Assembly (NCBI RefSeq): GCF_013167895.1 | Contig: NZ_BLWC01000001.1 | Location: forward strand, 2,480,001 to 2,544,000 | Source: Streptomyces fulvorobeus | GTDB lineage: Bacteria; Actinomycetota; Actinomycetes; Streptomycetales; Streptomycetaceae | Direction of reading: 5' to 3' | Length of the DNA stretch: 64,000 nt | Shown: positions 26,326-36,494 of the stretch, piece after piece | How the letters are laid out: the number at the start of each line of letters is the position of its first letter | Numbering within the stretch: position 1 is the stretch's first letter | Position numbers and translations under genes: made by a program | Notes under the pieces: generated by a model | What the model was told of the DNA's origin: nothing | The model's input: the letters and a program-made list of their open reading frames with translations, nothing else | Databases searched by the model: none

Positions 26326-27729
26326 TTACGCCTTCGCACCCGCGTCCCTGGCGAGGAACGCCAGCAGGTCCTGCCTGCTCACGACGCCCTTGGGCTTGCC
26401 CTCCACCAGCACGATCGCCGCGTCCGCGCCGTCCGCGCCGCTGAGCGCGGCCATCAGGTCCTCGACCGGTTCGCCGGAGCCGACCTGCGGCAGCGGGGCC
26501 GACATGTGCTTCTCCAGCGAGTCGGTGAGCTGGGCGCGCTGGGTGAACAGGGCGTCCAGGAGCTGACGCTCGACGACGGAACCGATGACCTCGGCGGCCA
26601 TCACGTCCGGGTGGCCGGCGCCCGGCTTGACGATCGGCATCTGGGAGACGCCGTACTCGCGGAGCACCTCGATCGCCTCGCCGACCGTCTCCTCCGGGTG
26701 CATGTGGACCAGGTGCGGCAGCGGGCCTTCCTTGAAGTCCAGGACGGCGCCGACGCGGGCGGAGGGGCCGGTGTTCTCCAGGAAGCCGTAGTCCGCCATC
26801 CACTCGTCGTTGAAGATCTTGCTCAGGTAGCCGCGCCCGCTGTCGGGCAGCAGGACGACGACCACGTCGTCCGGTCCCAGCCGCGCCGCGACCTCCAGGG
26901 CCGCGACGACCGCCATGCCGCAGGAACCGCCGACGAGCAGCCCCTCCTCCTTGGCGAGGCGGCGGGTCATCCGGAAGGAGTCCTTGTCGGACACCGCGAC
27001 GATCTCATCCGTGACGGTGCGGTCGTAGGCGGTGGGCCAGAAGTCCTCACCGACGCCCTCGACCAGGTACGGCCGTCCGGAGCCGCCCGAGTAGACCGAG
27101 CCCTCCGGGTCCGCGCCGATGACCTTCACCGCGCCGTCGCTGGCCTCCTTGAGGTAGCGGCCGGTACCGGTGATGGTGCCGCCGGTGCCGACGCCCGTCA
27201 CGAAGTGGGTGATGCGGCCGTCCGTCTGCTTCCAGAGCTCCGGCCCGGTGGTCTCGTAGTGGGAGCGCGGGTTGTTCGGGTTGGAGTACTGGTCGGGCTT
27301 CCACGCCCCCGGCGTCTCACGGACCAGCCGGTCGGACACGTTGTAGTACGAGTCCGGGTGCTCGGGGTCGACCGCCGTCGGGCAGACGACGACCTCGGCA
27401 CCGTAGGCGCGCATCACATTGATCTTGTCCGTGGACACCTTGTCCGGGCAGACGAAGACGCATTTGTAGCCCTTCTGCTGGGCGACGATGGCGAGGCCGA
27501 CACCCGTGTTGCCACTGGTCGGCTCGACGATCGTGCCGCCGGGTCCGAGCTCGCCGCTCTGCTCCGCCGCCTCGATCATGCGCAGGGCGATCCGGTCCTT
27601 GACCGACCCGCCCGGGTTGAAGTACTCGACCTTGGCCAGGACCGTCGCCTGGATGCCTGCCGTCACACTGCGCAGCCTCACCAGCGGGGTGTTGCCGACC
27701 AGACTGATCATCGAATCGTGGAATTGCAC
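26326..27729 (-). CDS. cbs: Cystathionine beta-synthase
   Basis: PLP enzyme condensing L-serine and homocysteine to cystathionine, first step of transsulfuration to cysteine. 467 residues from GTG 27729, with CCGGAG upstream. The longer open frame before it is not conserved. PLP lysine is Lys44 in GGSVKDR. The phosphate-binding EPTSGNTG and GTGGTITGTG loops are present. Two C-terminal CBS domains (about 335-460) end in PKGVVSRQDLLAFLA. No heme-binding N-terminal domain. Divergent from the SGNH hydrolase gene. Confidence 0.95.
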   Translation of the reverse strand: MQFHDSMISLVGNTPLVRLRSVTAGIQATVLAKVEYFNPGGSVKDRIALRMIEAAEQSGELGPGGTIVEPTSGNTGVGLAIVAQQKGYKCVFVCPDKVSTDKINVMRAYGAEVVVCPTAVDPEHPDSYYNVSDRLVRETPGAWKPDQYSNPNNPRSHYETTGPELWKQTDGRITHFVTGVGTGGTITGTGRYLKEASDGAVKVIGADPEGSVYSGGSGRPYLVEGVGEDFWPTAYDRTVTDEIVAVSDKDSFRMTRRLAKEEGLLVGGSCGMAVVAALEVAARLGPDDVVVVLLPDSGRGYLSKIFNDEWMADYGFLENTGPSARVGAVLDFKEGPLPHLVHMHPEETVGEAIEVLREYGVSQMPIVKPGAGHPDVMAAEVIGSVVERQLLDALFTQRAQLTDSLEKHMSAPLPQVGSGEPVEDLMAALSGADGADAAIVLVEGKPKGVVSRQDLLAFLARDAGAKA

Positions 27730-27868
27730 CGTGTACTCCGGGATCTCCGAGATGGTCCGGCCAGAGTATGCGTACGGGCACGAGATTGGGCGAAACGATT
27801 GGGTGCCACCACCCACGGGGCAGGTAGTTGTCAGCACGGCGTACGGCGAAGAGGAGGTGGACCCGACT

Positions 27869-29059
27869 GTGTCGAGGGCGAGGGTGGCACGGCGGATCGC
27901 GGCGGGCGCCGCTTACGGCGGCGGCGGCATCGGGCTGATCGGAGCCGCGACGGTCGGTGTGGTGCTGGCCGAGGTCCAGCTCGCGAAACGGCAGGTGGGC
28001 GGGGGTACGGCACCCGTGCCACCGAGCGCGGACGGGCGGTACGGGGTGGCGTTCACCGGCCCCGCCGCACCACTGCGGCTCGTCATGCTGGGCGATTCGA
28101 CGGCGGCGGGCCAGGGGGTGCGCAGAGCCGGGCAGACGCCGGGGGCCCTGCTCGCCTCGGGGCTGGCGGCCGTCTCCGAACGGCCGGTGGATCTGCGGAA
28201 CGTCGCGTTGCCCGGGGCCAGGTCCGACGATCTGGAGCGCCAGGTCTCGCTGCTGCTGGCGGACCCGGCGCGGGTCCCGGACGTCTGCGTGATCATGATC
28301 GGGGCGAACGACGTGACGCACCGGCTGCCCGCCACCCAGTCGGTGCGGTGCCTGACCACCGCCGTGCGCAGGCTGCGGACGGCGGGTGCCGAGGTGATCG
28401 TCGGTACCTGCCCGGACCTGGGGACGATCGAGCCGGTCTACCAGCCGCTGCGCTGGCTGGCCCGGCGGGTGAGCCGGCAGCTGGCGGCGGCGCAGACCAT
28501 CGGCGCCGTGGAGCAGGGCGGGCGCACGGTGTCACTGGGCGATCTGCTGGGGCCCGAGTTCGCGGCGAACCCGCGCGAACTGTTCGGCCCGGACAACTAC
28601 CACCCGTCCGCGGAGGGGTACGCGACGGCGGCGATGGCGATGCTGCCGACCGTCTGCGCGGCGCTCGGCCTGTGGCCGGAGTCGGACCGGCTGGACGAGG
28701 GACGGCGCGAGGGGCTGCTGCCGGTGGCCAAGGCGGCCTCCAGGGCGGCACGGGAGGCCGGTACGGAGGTCACGGGCGCCCGGGCTCCCTGGGCCCTGCT
28801 CAGGCACCGCAGGCGGCGGCGTCTGCCCGCGGCCACGGAACCGGCCGCGCACCCCGCCTCGCACCCGCCGCCGCACCCCGCCGCGCGCCTGGAGGCACAG
28901 GCCGCCACGGCTCCCGACCCCGCTGCGGACCGGCAGCCGGGCACCGGTCGGGCCACCGGCCAGGACACCGGTCAGAACACCCCCCGGGACCTCGGCCGGG
29001 AGACCGGACACGACCCGGGTGCGGGTCCGGCGTACCGGGAGGTGCGGCGGGGCGACTGA
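27869..29059 (+). CDS. SGNH/GDSL-type hydrolase
   Basis: Esterase/lipase-like SGNH hydrolase, 396 residues. Block I GDS with nucleophile Ser77 (VMLGDSTAAGQG), block III GAND (145-148) and block V with Asp242/His245 (PDNYHPSAEGY) are all present, so the triad is complete. A hydrophobic segment (about 13-38) after a basic N-terminus suggests a membrane anchor or uncleaved signal. The final ~110 residues are a low-complexity Pro/His/Thr tail. GTG 27869 is chosen, with GAGGAGG upstream. A GTG at 27857 in the same frame is possible. Substrate unknown. Confidence 0.85.
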   Translation: MSRARVARRIAAGAAYGGGGIGLIGAATVGVVLAEVQLAKRQVGGGTAPVPPSADGRYGVAFTGPAAPLRLVMLGDSTAAGQGVRRAGQTPGALLASGLAAVSERPVDLRNVALPGARSDDLERQVSLLLADPARVPDVCVIMIGANDVTHRLPATQSVRCLTTAVRRLRTAGAEVIVGTCPDLGTIEPVYQPLRWLARRVSRQLAAAQTIGAVEQGGRTVSLGDLLGPEFAANPRELFGPDNYHPSAEGYATAAMAMLPTVCAALGLWPESDRLDEGRREGLLPVAKAASRAAREAGTEVTGARAPWALLRHRRRRRLPAATEPAAHPASHPPPHPAARLEAQAATAPDPAADRQPGTGRATGQDTGQNTPRDLGRETGHDPGAGPAYREVRRGD

Positions 29060-29182
29060 GCGGTTGCTTAGAAAAGAGGCCCGCATCACACGGCCTGCTG
29101 GGTGACCTCAGCGATACGGCCGGGTAACTTCCAAGTCAGCCAAGCCTGCCAGTCCGCCTTCCAGCCCTCATGGAGCCGCGTG

Positions 29183-30402
<1,220 letters not shown>

Positions 30403-30463
30403 GGCCCCGCCCTTCCCTCGGAACGGCCTCCGCGAACCGGGCCGAGCCCCGACCGTGACCGAA

Positions 30464-30498
30464 TCTCCCCCAGGATGTGATCTGCGTCCCGGGGGAGA
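30464..30498 (+). terminator. Terminator after the thiolase gene
   Basis: Arms TCTCCCCC (30464-30471) and GGGGGAGA (30491-30498) with a further GGA/TCC inner pairing, followed by TCGTTTT. Confidence 0.65.
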
Positions 30499-30642
30499 GT
30501 CGTTTTCGCAGGTCACGCTGGTTTCGGGGTGAAACGCCGGGCCAAAAGACCTGTCCAATTCGTGACGTAATGCACTGACAGCGGGCACACGCACAGGCCA
30601 AGCTGATGTAGGAAGTCGGGGGGATCGATTGAAACCGGGAGT

Positions 30643-31533
30643 ATGTCAGTGAGCGCCATGTCATTTGCCCTGTTGCTGACCACCGCCGCTGCCACGGCTG
30701 TCGGCGCCGCTGCCCTGCACGCCGCTCACGGGCTGCGCGAGCAGGTCGCGGCCCTGCGTGCGGAGCTGGCCGCGAGCCGGTTCGACGCGCCCTCCGTGCC
30801 GCCGCAGAGCCGCAGCACAGCCACCCCCGCCGCGGAGATACGCGCGGCCGTCACCGAGGCGCTCGCCGAGGAGCGGGAGCGCGAGCTCGCCGAGGCGCGT
30901 GCCTTCTGGGCCGCGCAGGAGGCCCGCGACGCCGCCGACGCCCCGTCCCTGCTGGGAGGGCTGGCCGGCCTCGGCGACGACGCCCCGTTCTTCCTCCCCC
31001 GCCAGGCCGACTTCGCCGGTCTTGAGGCGATGGACCTCGAAGCGACCGAGGCCCTGGAGGAACTGGTCGAGCTGACGGAGTTCAGCGAGCGGGCCAGGGC
31101 CGAGCGCGAGCTCGTCGAGATCACCGATCTGCCGGAGGTCTCCGAGTATCCGGAGGACTCCCCCGAGCTGGCCGCGGCCCGCCGCCGCCACCCCTCGCAC
31201 CCCGACTTCGTCCCCGTGCAGACACCCGTGGTCACCGACCACGAGCGCACGGTGAGCCGCCTGGAAGAGCTCGCCGACACGGCGATCGAACTGACGGACG
31301 TGCGCCCCGGCCCGCTGGGCACCCTCGACGTCTACGTCTTCGCGGACGGCACCACGCTCTGCATGACCCCGGGCCACCGCGAGACGGCCGAACGCCTCGC
31401 CGACTCGCTGCGCGCCGGTGAGACCCCGTTCCTGCTGGGCGGTTCCGGAGTCTCCGGCGCCTACGCGCTGACCTTCTCCTGCGGCCAGGACAACGTCTAC
31501 ATCCTGGCCGACCGGGTCATCGCCTCGTTCTAG
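30643..31533 (+). CDS. Conserved Streptomyces protein with N-terminal membrane anchor
   Basis: 296 residues. A hydrophobic N-terminus (about 6-27) is followed by a long Glu/Ala-rich, probably coiled-coil region (30-180) and a compact C-terminal domain (205-296: GTLDVYVFADGTTLCMTPG ... YALTFSCGQDNVYILADRVI). No family recognised. GGGAG sits four bases before ATG 30643 and eight before an in-frame GTG at 30649, so the true start may be the latter. Its domain order suggests an anchored, cytoplasmic scaffold-type protein, but no function can be assigned. Confidence 0.65.
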   Translation: MSVSAMSFALLLTTAAATAVGAAALHAAHGLREQVAALRAELAASRFDAPSVPPQSRSTATPAAEIRAAVTEALAEERERELAEARAFWAAQEARDAADAPSLLGGLAGLGDDAPFFLPRQADFAGLEAMDLEATEALEELVELTEFSERARAERELVEITDLPEVSEYPEDSPELAAARRRHPSHPDFVPVQTPVVTDHERTVSRLEELADTAIELTDVRPGPLGTLDVYVFADGTTLCMTPGHRETAERLADSLRAGETPFLLGGSGVSGAYALTFSCGQDNVYILADRVIASF

Positions 31534-31550
31534 TACGCCCGGCGCGGGCC

Positions 31551-31868
31551 TTACGCGAACGCCCGCGCCGCCGCCTCGTCGACATACCGCACGGCCTCGT
31601 CCAGCTCTCCGGGCGGGGCCGTTACCAGTGCCACCGCCAGATCGCGTCCGGCCACGGCGAGCTGGTCGCCGACGCTGAAGACCCCGGCGTCCGGCATGAC
31701 GTGCGGCTCCTGGCCCGGCCGCTCGATCCGCTGGGCCCGGACGGCGAGCTCCCTGGCCGCGGCCAGCGCCTCGGCGGCGGCGCCGCGCTGGAGCCGGCTC
31801 TGCGGGGCGGAGCGCAGACGGTCGGCGAACCGGTCCACGGCGATGATCAGCGGAGTGGTATCGAGCAC
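31551..31868 (-). CDS. Conserved hypothetical protein
   Basis: 105 residues from GTG 31868, predicted all-helical (LIIAVDRFADRLRSAPQSRL, EALAAARELAVRAQRIERPG) with a small beta segment (GVFSVGDQLAVAGRDLAVALV). No motif of known function and no signal or membrane segment. Convergent with the coiled-coil gene, 17 bases apart, and separated from the Bax-inhibitor-like gene by a very strong hairpin. Coding support comes from high third-position GC rather than from a known family. Confidence 0.5.
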   Translation of the reverse strand: MLDTTPLIIAVDRFADRLRSAPQSRLQRGAAAEALAAARELAVRAQRIERPGQEPHVMPDAGVFSVGDQLAVAGRDLAVALVTAPPGELDEAVRYVDEAAARAFA

Positions 31869-31934
31869 GCCGCGACCCTACGCGCCCCGCACCGATGGCT
31901 GCCAGCGGACGGGCGCGGCCCGGTCAGGCGCACA

Positions 31935-31983
31935 CACGACGCAACGGCCCGCAGGCGGTGAGCCTGCGGGCCGTTGCGTCGTG
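31935..31983 (-). terminator. Very strong hairpin terminator after the BI-1-like gene
   Basis: Perfect 22 bp stem, arms 31935-31956 and 31962-31983, loop of five, starting 15 bases beyond the stop at 31999. One of the longest uninterrupted stems in the window. Confidence 0.85.
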
Positions 31984-31998
31984 CGGGTCCACTGCGGT

Positions 31999-32886
31999 CT
32001 AGTCGTCGCCGCTCAGGATCGAGAGCACGCGCAGCATCTCCAGGTAGATCCAGACCAGGGTCATGGTGAGGCCGAACGCGGCCAGCCAGGACTCCTCGCG
32101 CGGAGCACCGAAGGCGATGCCGTCCTCGACCTGCTTGAAGTCCAGGGCGAGGAAGCAGGCACCGAGGACGATCCCGATGACACCGAACAGGATACCGAGG
32201 CCGCCACTGCGCAGGCCCAGGCCGTCGCCGCCGCCGACGACGGCGACCAGCAGGTTGACCACCATCAGGAGCATGAAGCCCATGGCGGCGGCCATCACGA
32301 AGCCGTAGAAGCGGCGCGTGACCCGGATCCAGCGCATCTTGTACGCGACGAGCACACCGGCGAAGACACACATGGTGCCCAGCACCGCCTGCGCGACCAC
32401 ACCGGGACTGATGTAGGTGCTGACCGCGCTGGAGATGACCCCGAGGAACACGCCCTCGAAGGCCGCGTACGTGATGATCAGCGCCGGGACCGGCTTGCGC
32501 TTGAAGGACTGGACGAGCGACAGGACGAACGCCACCAGGGCGGCGCCGATCGCGATGCCGTACGACTTGCCGATGTTGGCCTCGTCGACGGGCAGCAGGA
32601 ACCAGGCGAGCACGGCGCCGAGCACCACGGTGCCCAGCGTCATCGCCGTACGCGTGACGACGTCGTCGATCGTCATCGCGCCGGAGCGCGCGGGCGCCTG
32701 CGGGGCGCCGTACTGGGTGTCCTGCTGGGCGTAGGGGTTCGTGGCGTACGGGTTGGCGGCGGTGCCCGCTGCGTACGGGTCGGTACCCGTCGCGGGGGCC
32801 CCGGCCTGCGGTGCCGCGTTGAAGCCCGCGGTGCCGTTGTCGCGGCTGAACCCCCGTCGCGAGAAGACCGGGTTGCTGCTCCTCAT
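31999..32886 (-). CDS. Bax inhibitor-1/YccA-family membrane protein
   Basis: 295 residues from ATG 32886 with GGAGGAG upstream. After a ~65-residue Gly/Pro/Ala/Gln-rich cytoplasmic N-terminus come seven hydrophobic segments, ending in the family's LALDFKQVEDGI and WLAAFGLTMTLVWIYLEMLRVL segments. The TMBIM/YetJ group are pH-sensitive calcium-leak proteins or proteolysis modulators. Which role applies here is unknown. Single-gene unit, divergent in orientation from nothing nearby. Confidence 0.88.
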   Translation of the reverse strand: MRSSNPVFSRRGFSRDNGTAGFNAAPQAGAPATGTDPYAAGTAANPYATNPYAQQDTQYGAPQAPARSGAMTIDDVVTRTAMTLGTVVLGAVLAWFLLPVDEANIGKSYGIAIGAALVAFVLSLVQSFKRKPVPALIITYAAFEGVFLGVISSAVSTYISPGVVAQAVLGTMCVFAGVLVAYKMRWIRVTRRFYGFVMAAAMGFMLLMVVNLLVAVVGGGDGLGLRSGGLGILFGVIGIVLGACFLALDFKQVEDGIAFGAPREESWLAAFGLTMTLVWIYLEMLRVLSILSGDD

Positions 32887-33103
32887 TTCACTCCTCCATG
32901 GCCACACTGCGTGGCCTTGCCACAAGAGTAATGGGTGGGCAAAAGAATCTCTCTAGTGCTCGGGGAGGATCTTCGGTCCGCATACGCACCCATACCCGGG
33001 GATCTTCCGTACACACAGAGTGAGGGGCGGTTCGCCGCCCGGCTCAAGGACCCGGGAAGGGCCCGTACGGACGCGGGGTGCGGGGCGCGCGGCGCCCAGA
33101 GAG

Positions 33104-33188
33104 TGGTGCCCGGAACCGGACTCGAACCGGCACGCCCCGAGGGGCAGCGAGGTTTAAGCTCGCCGTGTCTGCATTCCACCATCCGGGC
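33104..33188 (-). tRNA. bldA: tRNA-Leu(UAA), bldA
   Basis: Minus-strand cloverleaf with acceptor GCCCGGA/TCCGGGC, discriminator A and encoded CCA (33104-33106). Anticodon stem GCGAG/CTCGC closes the loop CTTAAAC, so the anticodon is TAA. A long variable arm (GCCCC/GGGGC) and T loop TTCGAGT identify a leucine tRNA. In Streptomyces this is bldA, the only tRNA reading the rare UUA codon, whose loss blocks aerial growth and antibiotic production (established). Three reading frames in this window use TTA. Confidence 0.95.
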
Positions 33189-33269
33189 ATGGCGCGCGGC
33201 TCCGCATTGGCACATGACCCTATCCGGCGGCGTCCCACGAACAGCCGAACAGTGGCGCGATGTTGTCTT

Positions 33270-33298
33270 ATTTTATTGACTGTTTGAGGGTCCGTCAG
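33270..33298 (-). promoter_or_regulatory. Probable bldA promoter
   Basis: On the minus strand, CTGACG (33298-33293) and TAAAAT (33275-33270) are 17 bases apart, upstream of the tRNA. The start would be near 33263, giving a ~75-base 5' leader to be trimmed. The -10 sits in the only AT-rich patch of the neighbourhood. Confidence 0.6.
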
Positions 33299-33749
33299 CA
33301 CATGGCCGAGCCCTCACCACATGCCCGGTCCGGACCGCGGCCCGATGCCTCGCCGCAGGGGAATGACGGAAACTCGCCGCACTCGGACAGCCCAGCGCGC
33401 CAGGGCCGCGCCACGGTTCGCCATGGCCCCGCCACCTCACCTCCCGGCGGTGCTGCCGACGCGCCGGGAAACCGGCCGGCTCCCCGGCGCGCAGAGGCTT
33501 TCCCGCACCGCCCCGCGAGGCGGAGCGCCGCGCTCCTCCCCGGCGCCGGACGGAGGGGCATACCGTCCGCCCGGGCCACCGGCGGAGCCGGCCGGGGAAG
33601 AGTGCGAGGGAGTGCAGAAACGTTTGAGCAAGGGGTCCGACCCGCTGTTCCGGCACCGTTCCGTCACGCAGCGTGAGGTACCGGGTCCCTGGGCGTGAAG
33701 CATCCGGCATCCGCGCCGGATCAGGCGGGGCGGGGCGGACGCCACGGGG
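33299..33749. other. Intergenic region between bldA and the ABC importer
   Basis: About 450 bases with open frames on both strands, none with a ribosome site, family resemblance or consistent codon bias. I see no gene. It carries the 3' end of the importer operon transcript and upstream sequence of bldA. Confidence 0.55.
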
Positions 33750-34646
33750 TCAGGCGCGAGTCCTTCCGCAGGCGGGGAGTGCGGCGCAGGCGACGAAGTG
33801 GCCGGGCTCGGTCTCGTACAGGTCGTCGCCCGGCGAGGCGCCCCCCTCGTGGTAGGCGCAGGCGTCGAGGGGGACGGCGGCGGTCCACGGCTGGTTCAGC
33901 CGGGGCACGGCGGCCAGGAGCGTACGGGTGTAGGGGTGCAGGGGGTTGCCGAAGACCTTCTGGGTGTCACCCCGCTCCACGACCCGGCCGTTGCGCAGGA
34001 CCACCGTCTTCTCGGCGAGGTAGGTGCCGAGCGACAGGTCGTGGGTGATGTAGAGGACGCCGAGCCCGCGCTCCTTCAGACCCGCCAGCAGGTTGAGGAC
34101 GTCGATGCGGGTGGAGGCGTCGAGCATGCTGGTGATCTCGTCGGCGACCAGGAAGCGCAGATCGAGCAGGAGCGCGCGGGCGATGAGCAGCCGTTGGAGC
34201 TGGCCGCCGCTGAGCTGGTGCGGGTAGCGCCCGAGCACCTGGCCAGGGTCCAGCCGTACGTCCCGTACGGCCTTCTCGACCCGGTCGGCCCACTCCCTGT
34301 CGCCTACGCCCGGGTGGTAGGCGCGGCGGATCAGGGCGAAGACGCGGTCGGCCTTGAAGACGGGGTTGTAGCAGCTGAAGGGGTCCTGGAAGACGCCCTG
34401 GACCCGGCGGTAGAAGTCCTTGCCCGGCCTGACCCGCTCCCCGTCCAGGGTGAGGCTGCCCGCGCTGACCTCGGTGAGGCCGAGGACCATGCGGCCGATG
34501 GTGGACTTGCCGCTGCCGCTCTCCCCGATGAGGGAGACGAGCTCGCCGGGTGCCGCCGCGAACGACACCCGGTCGACGGCGGTGACCGAGCCGCCGCCGA
34601 AGGCACCGGCCCGGAAGGTCTTGGTGACACGGTCGAGGGTCAGCAT
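33750..34646 (-). CDS. ABC importer ATP-binding protein, OppF/DppF type
   Basis: 298 residues from ATG 34646, overlapping the preceding stop by one base. Walker A GESGSGKST, signature LSGGQLQR, Walker B LRFLVADEIT and the H-loop ITHDLS are all present. The C-terminal OppF-type extension ends in a partial version of the usual cysteine-rich segment (HFVACAALPACGRTRA). It is last in a five-gene importer operon (SBP, two permeases, two ATPases). Substrate discussed under the binding protein. Confidence 0.9.
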   Translation of the reverse strand: MLTLDRVTKTFRAGAFGGGSVTAVDRVSFAAAPGELVSLIGESGSGKSTIGRMVLGLTEVSAGSLTLDGERVRPGKDFYRRVQGVFQDPFSCYNPVFKADRVFALIRRAYHPGVGDREWADRVEKAVRDVRLDPGQVLGRYPHQLSGGQLQRLLIARALLLDLRFLVADEITSMLDASTRIDVLNLLAGLKERGLGVLYITHDLSLGTYLAEKTVVLRNGRVVERGDTQKVFGNPLHPYTRTLLAAVPRLNQPWTAAVPLDACAYHEGGASPGDDLYETEPGHFVACAALPACGRTRA

Positions 34647-35590
34647 CAGGCCGCCTTCCAGCATGCGACGGTGTGGCGGGGGGCGATCTCGACGACCGGC
34701 GGCTCCTCGGCACACTGGCGGTCGGCGAGGGGGCAGCGGTCGCGGAAGCGGCAGCCGGCCGGCGGGTCCAGCAGGGAGGGCGGCGAGCCCGCTATGCCGC
34801 TGAGCGGCTTGTCGGCGTAGCGCGCGCCGACCTGGGGCAGCGAACCGATCAGCATCTTGGTGTACGGGTGGCGGGGAGCGGTGGTGAGGATCTTCGTCGG
34901 GGCCTTCTCCGCGAGCTTGCCCGCGTACATCACCATGATCGAGTCGGCGATGTGCGAGGTGAGGCCGATGTCGTGGGTCACGAAGATCATGCTGGTGACC
35001 AGGCCCTTGTCGCGGAGCCCGGTGAGCGCGCCGACGACGGCCTGCTGGTTGGAGACGTCCAGCGCGGAGGTGACCTCGTCGGCGATGAGGACCGAGGGGT
35101 CCAGCAGGGTGGAGATCACCATGACGGCCCGCTGCTTCATGCCGCCCGAGAGCTCGATCGGATAGCGGTCCAGGACGCCGGGCTCCAGTCCCACCAGGGC
35201 GAGACGGCGGTGCAGTTCGTCCGTGTCCACGCTCACGCCGCGCGAGGCGAGCAGTTCGCGGACCATGCGGCCGATGCGGCGGGTGGGGTTGAGGGCGCTC
35301 ATCGAGTACTGCGGGACGAGCGAGATCTTGTGGAAGCGGTAGGCGTTCATGGCGCGGTCGTCGGAGAGCGGCAGTTCCTCGCCGTCCAGGGTGACGGTGC
35401 CGCCCGCGTGCCGCATCCGGCCGTCGAGCCGGATCAGGGCCTTGCCGAGGGTGGTCTTGCCGCAGCCGGACTCGCCCGCCAGGCCGAGGATCTCCCCGTC
35501 GGCCAGGTCGAAGCCGACGCCGTCCAGGGCCCGGACCTCGCCACGCAGTGTGCGGTAGTGGACCCGCAGGTCGTTGACGGTCAGGGTCAT
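34646..35590 (-). CDS. ABC importer ATP-binding protein, OppD/DppD type
   Basis: 314 residues. Walker A GESGCGKTT, Q-loop region LVPQYSMSALNPTRRIG, signature LSGGMKQR, Walker B SVLIADEVTSALD and H-loop VTHDIG. The C-terminal oligopeptide/dipeptide-type cysteine cluster is intact (GCRFRDRCPLADRQCAEEPP), which in OppD/F proteins can bind an iron-sulfur cluster. Lies 4 bases after the permease gene and overlaps the OppF-type gene, so all are co-translated. Confidence 0.92.
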   Translation of the reverse strand: MTLTVNDLRVHYRTLRGEVRALDGVGFDLADGEILGLAGESGCGKTTLGKALIRLDGRMRHAGGTVTLDGEELPLSDDRAMNAYRFHKISLVPQYSMSALNPTRRIGRMVRELLASRGVSVDTDELHRRLALVGLEPGVLDRYPIELSGGMKQRAVMVISTLLDPSVLIADEVTSALDVSNQQAVVGALTGLRDKGLVTSMIFVTHDIGLTSHIADSIMVMYAGKLAEKAPTKILTTAPRHPYTKMLIGSLPQVGARYADKPLSGIAGSPPSLLDPPAGCRFRDRCPLADRQCAEEPPVVEIAPRHTVACWKAA

Positions 35591-35594
35591 GTGC

Positions 35595-36494
35595 TCACGA
35601 CTCCCTCAGCTTCGGGTTGAAGACCTCGTCGAGGCCGACGTTGGCGACGTAGAGCGCGCCGACGATCGCGGTGATGCCTGCGCCCGGCGGGATGAACCAC
35701 CACCACAGACCGAGTTGGAGCGCGCTCCACTGCTGGGCGCTCTGGAGCATCAGCCCGAGCGAGACGCCCTCGGTCGGGCCGAGCCCGATGAAGTCGAGCG
35801 AGGAGGCGATCAGGATGGACCCGCCGAAGAGCAGGATGAACATCATGAAGAGGTACGAGCTCATGTTGGGCGCGATCTCGCGGAACACGATCCGCCAGGT
35901 GCCGCTGCCGCTGAGCCGGGCCAGGTCCACGAACTCCCGGGTGCGCAGCGAGAAGGTCTGCGCGCGGATCGCGCGGGCCGCCCAGGGCCAGGAGGTGAGC
36001 CCGATGAACAGGCCCTGCACGGCGACGCTGCGCACGCCGAGGTAGGCGTTGATGATCAGGAGGACGGCGAGCGCCGGAATCACCAGGACGACGTTGGTGA
36101 GCATGTTGAGGACCTCGTCGACGATGCCGCCCCGGTAGCCGGCGAGGAAGCCGACGAGCATGGCGATGACGGCGGCGATCGCGCCGCCGACGGCACCCAC
36201 CAGGAAGGTGGCGCGCAGTCCGTGCACGAACTGGGCGTACACGTCCTGGCCGAAGGTGGTGGTGCCCATCCAGTACGTGCCGTCGGGCGCGGCGGCCTGC
36301 GGGCCCACGTACTCGTTGGGGTTGCCGCCGTCCAGCAGCAGCGGACCGAGGAGGCCGGTGGCGAGCAGGACGAGGACGAGCGAGAGGCCGATGAGCAGTT
36401 TGGGATTGCGGACGGCGTAGTGCAGCGACTCGCTGCCGGGTTTGGCGGCGGGCTGCTCGGCCGCCACGGGCGCGGGGTCGGGCAGTGTGGTCAT
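35595..36494 (-). CDS. ABC importer permease, DppC/OppC type
   Basis: 299 residues from ATG 36494, coupled by ATGA overlap to the partner permease. Six hydrophobic segments, an N-terminal first helix (LLIGLSLVLVLLATGLLGPLL) followed by the external GTTTFGQDVYAQFVHG block and the EAA cytoplasmic loop REFVDLARLSGSGTWRIVFREIAPN, as in BPD_transp_1 OppC-like proteins. Pairs with the DppB-type gene upstream. Confidence 0.92.
   Translation of the reverse strand: MTTLPDPAPVAAEQPAAKPGSESLHYAVRNPKLLIGLSLVLVLLATGLLGPLLLDGGNPNEYVGPQAAAPDGTYWMGTTTFGQDVYAQFVHGLRATFLVGAVGGAIAAVIAMLVGFLAGYRGGIVDEVLNMLTNVVLVIPALAVLLIINAYLGVRSVAVQGLFIGLTSWPWAARAIRAQTFSLRTREFVDLARLSGSGTWRIVFREIAPNMSSYLFMMFILLFGGSILIASSLDFIGLGPTEGVSLGLMLQSAQQWSALQLGLWWWFIPPGAGITAIVGALYVANVGLDEVFNPKLRES

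Noticed and set aside
33104..33188. tRNA gene as attachment site of an integrative element
   Set aside because: No integrase, no repeat of the tRNA 3' end nearby, and conserved genes on both sides.
33260..33698. Overlapping open frames of 94-145 codons on both strands
   Set aside because: Arg/Pro/Gly-rich products, no ribosome sites, no conserved pattern, and both strands equally open.
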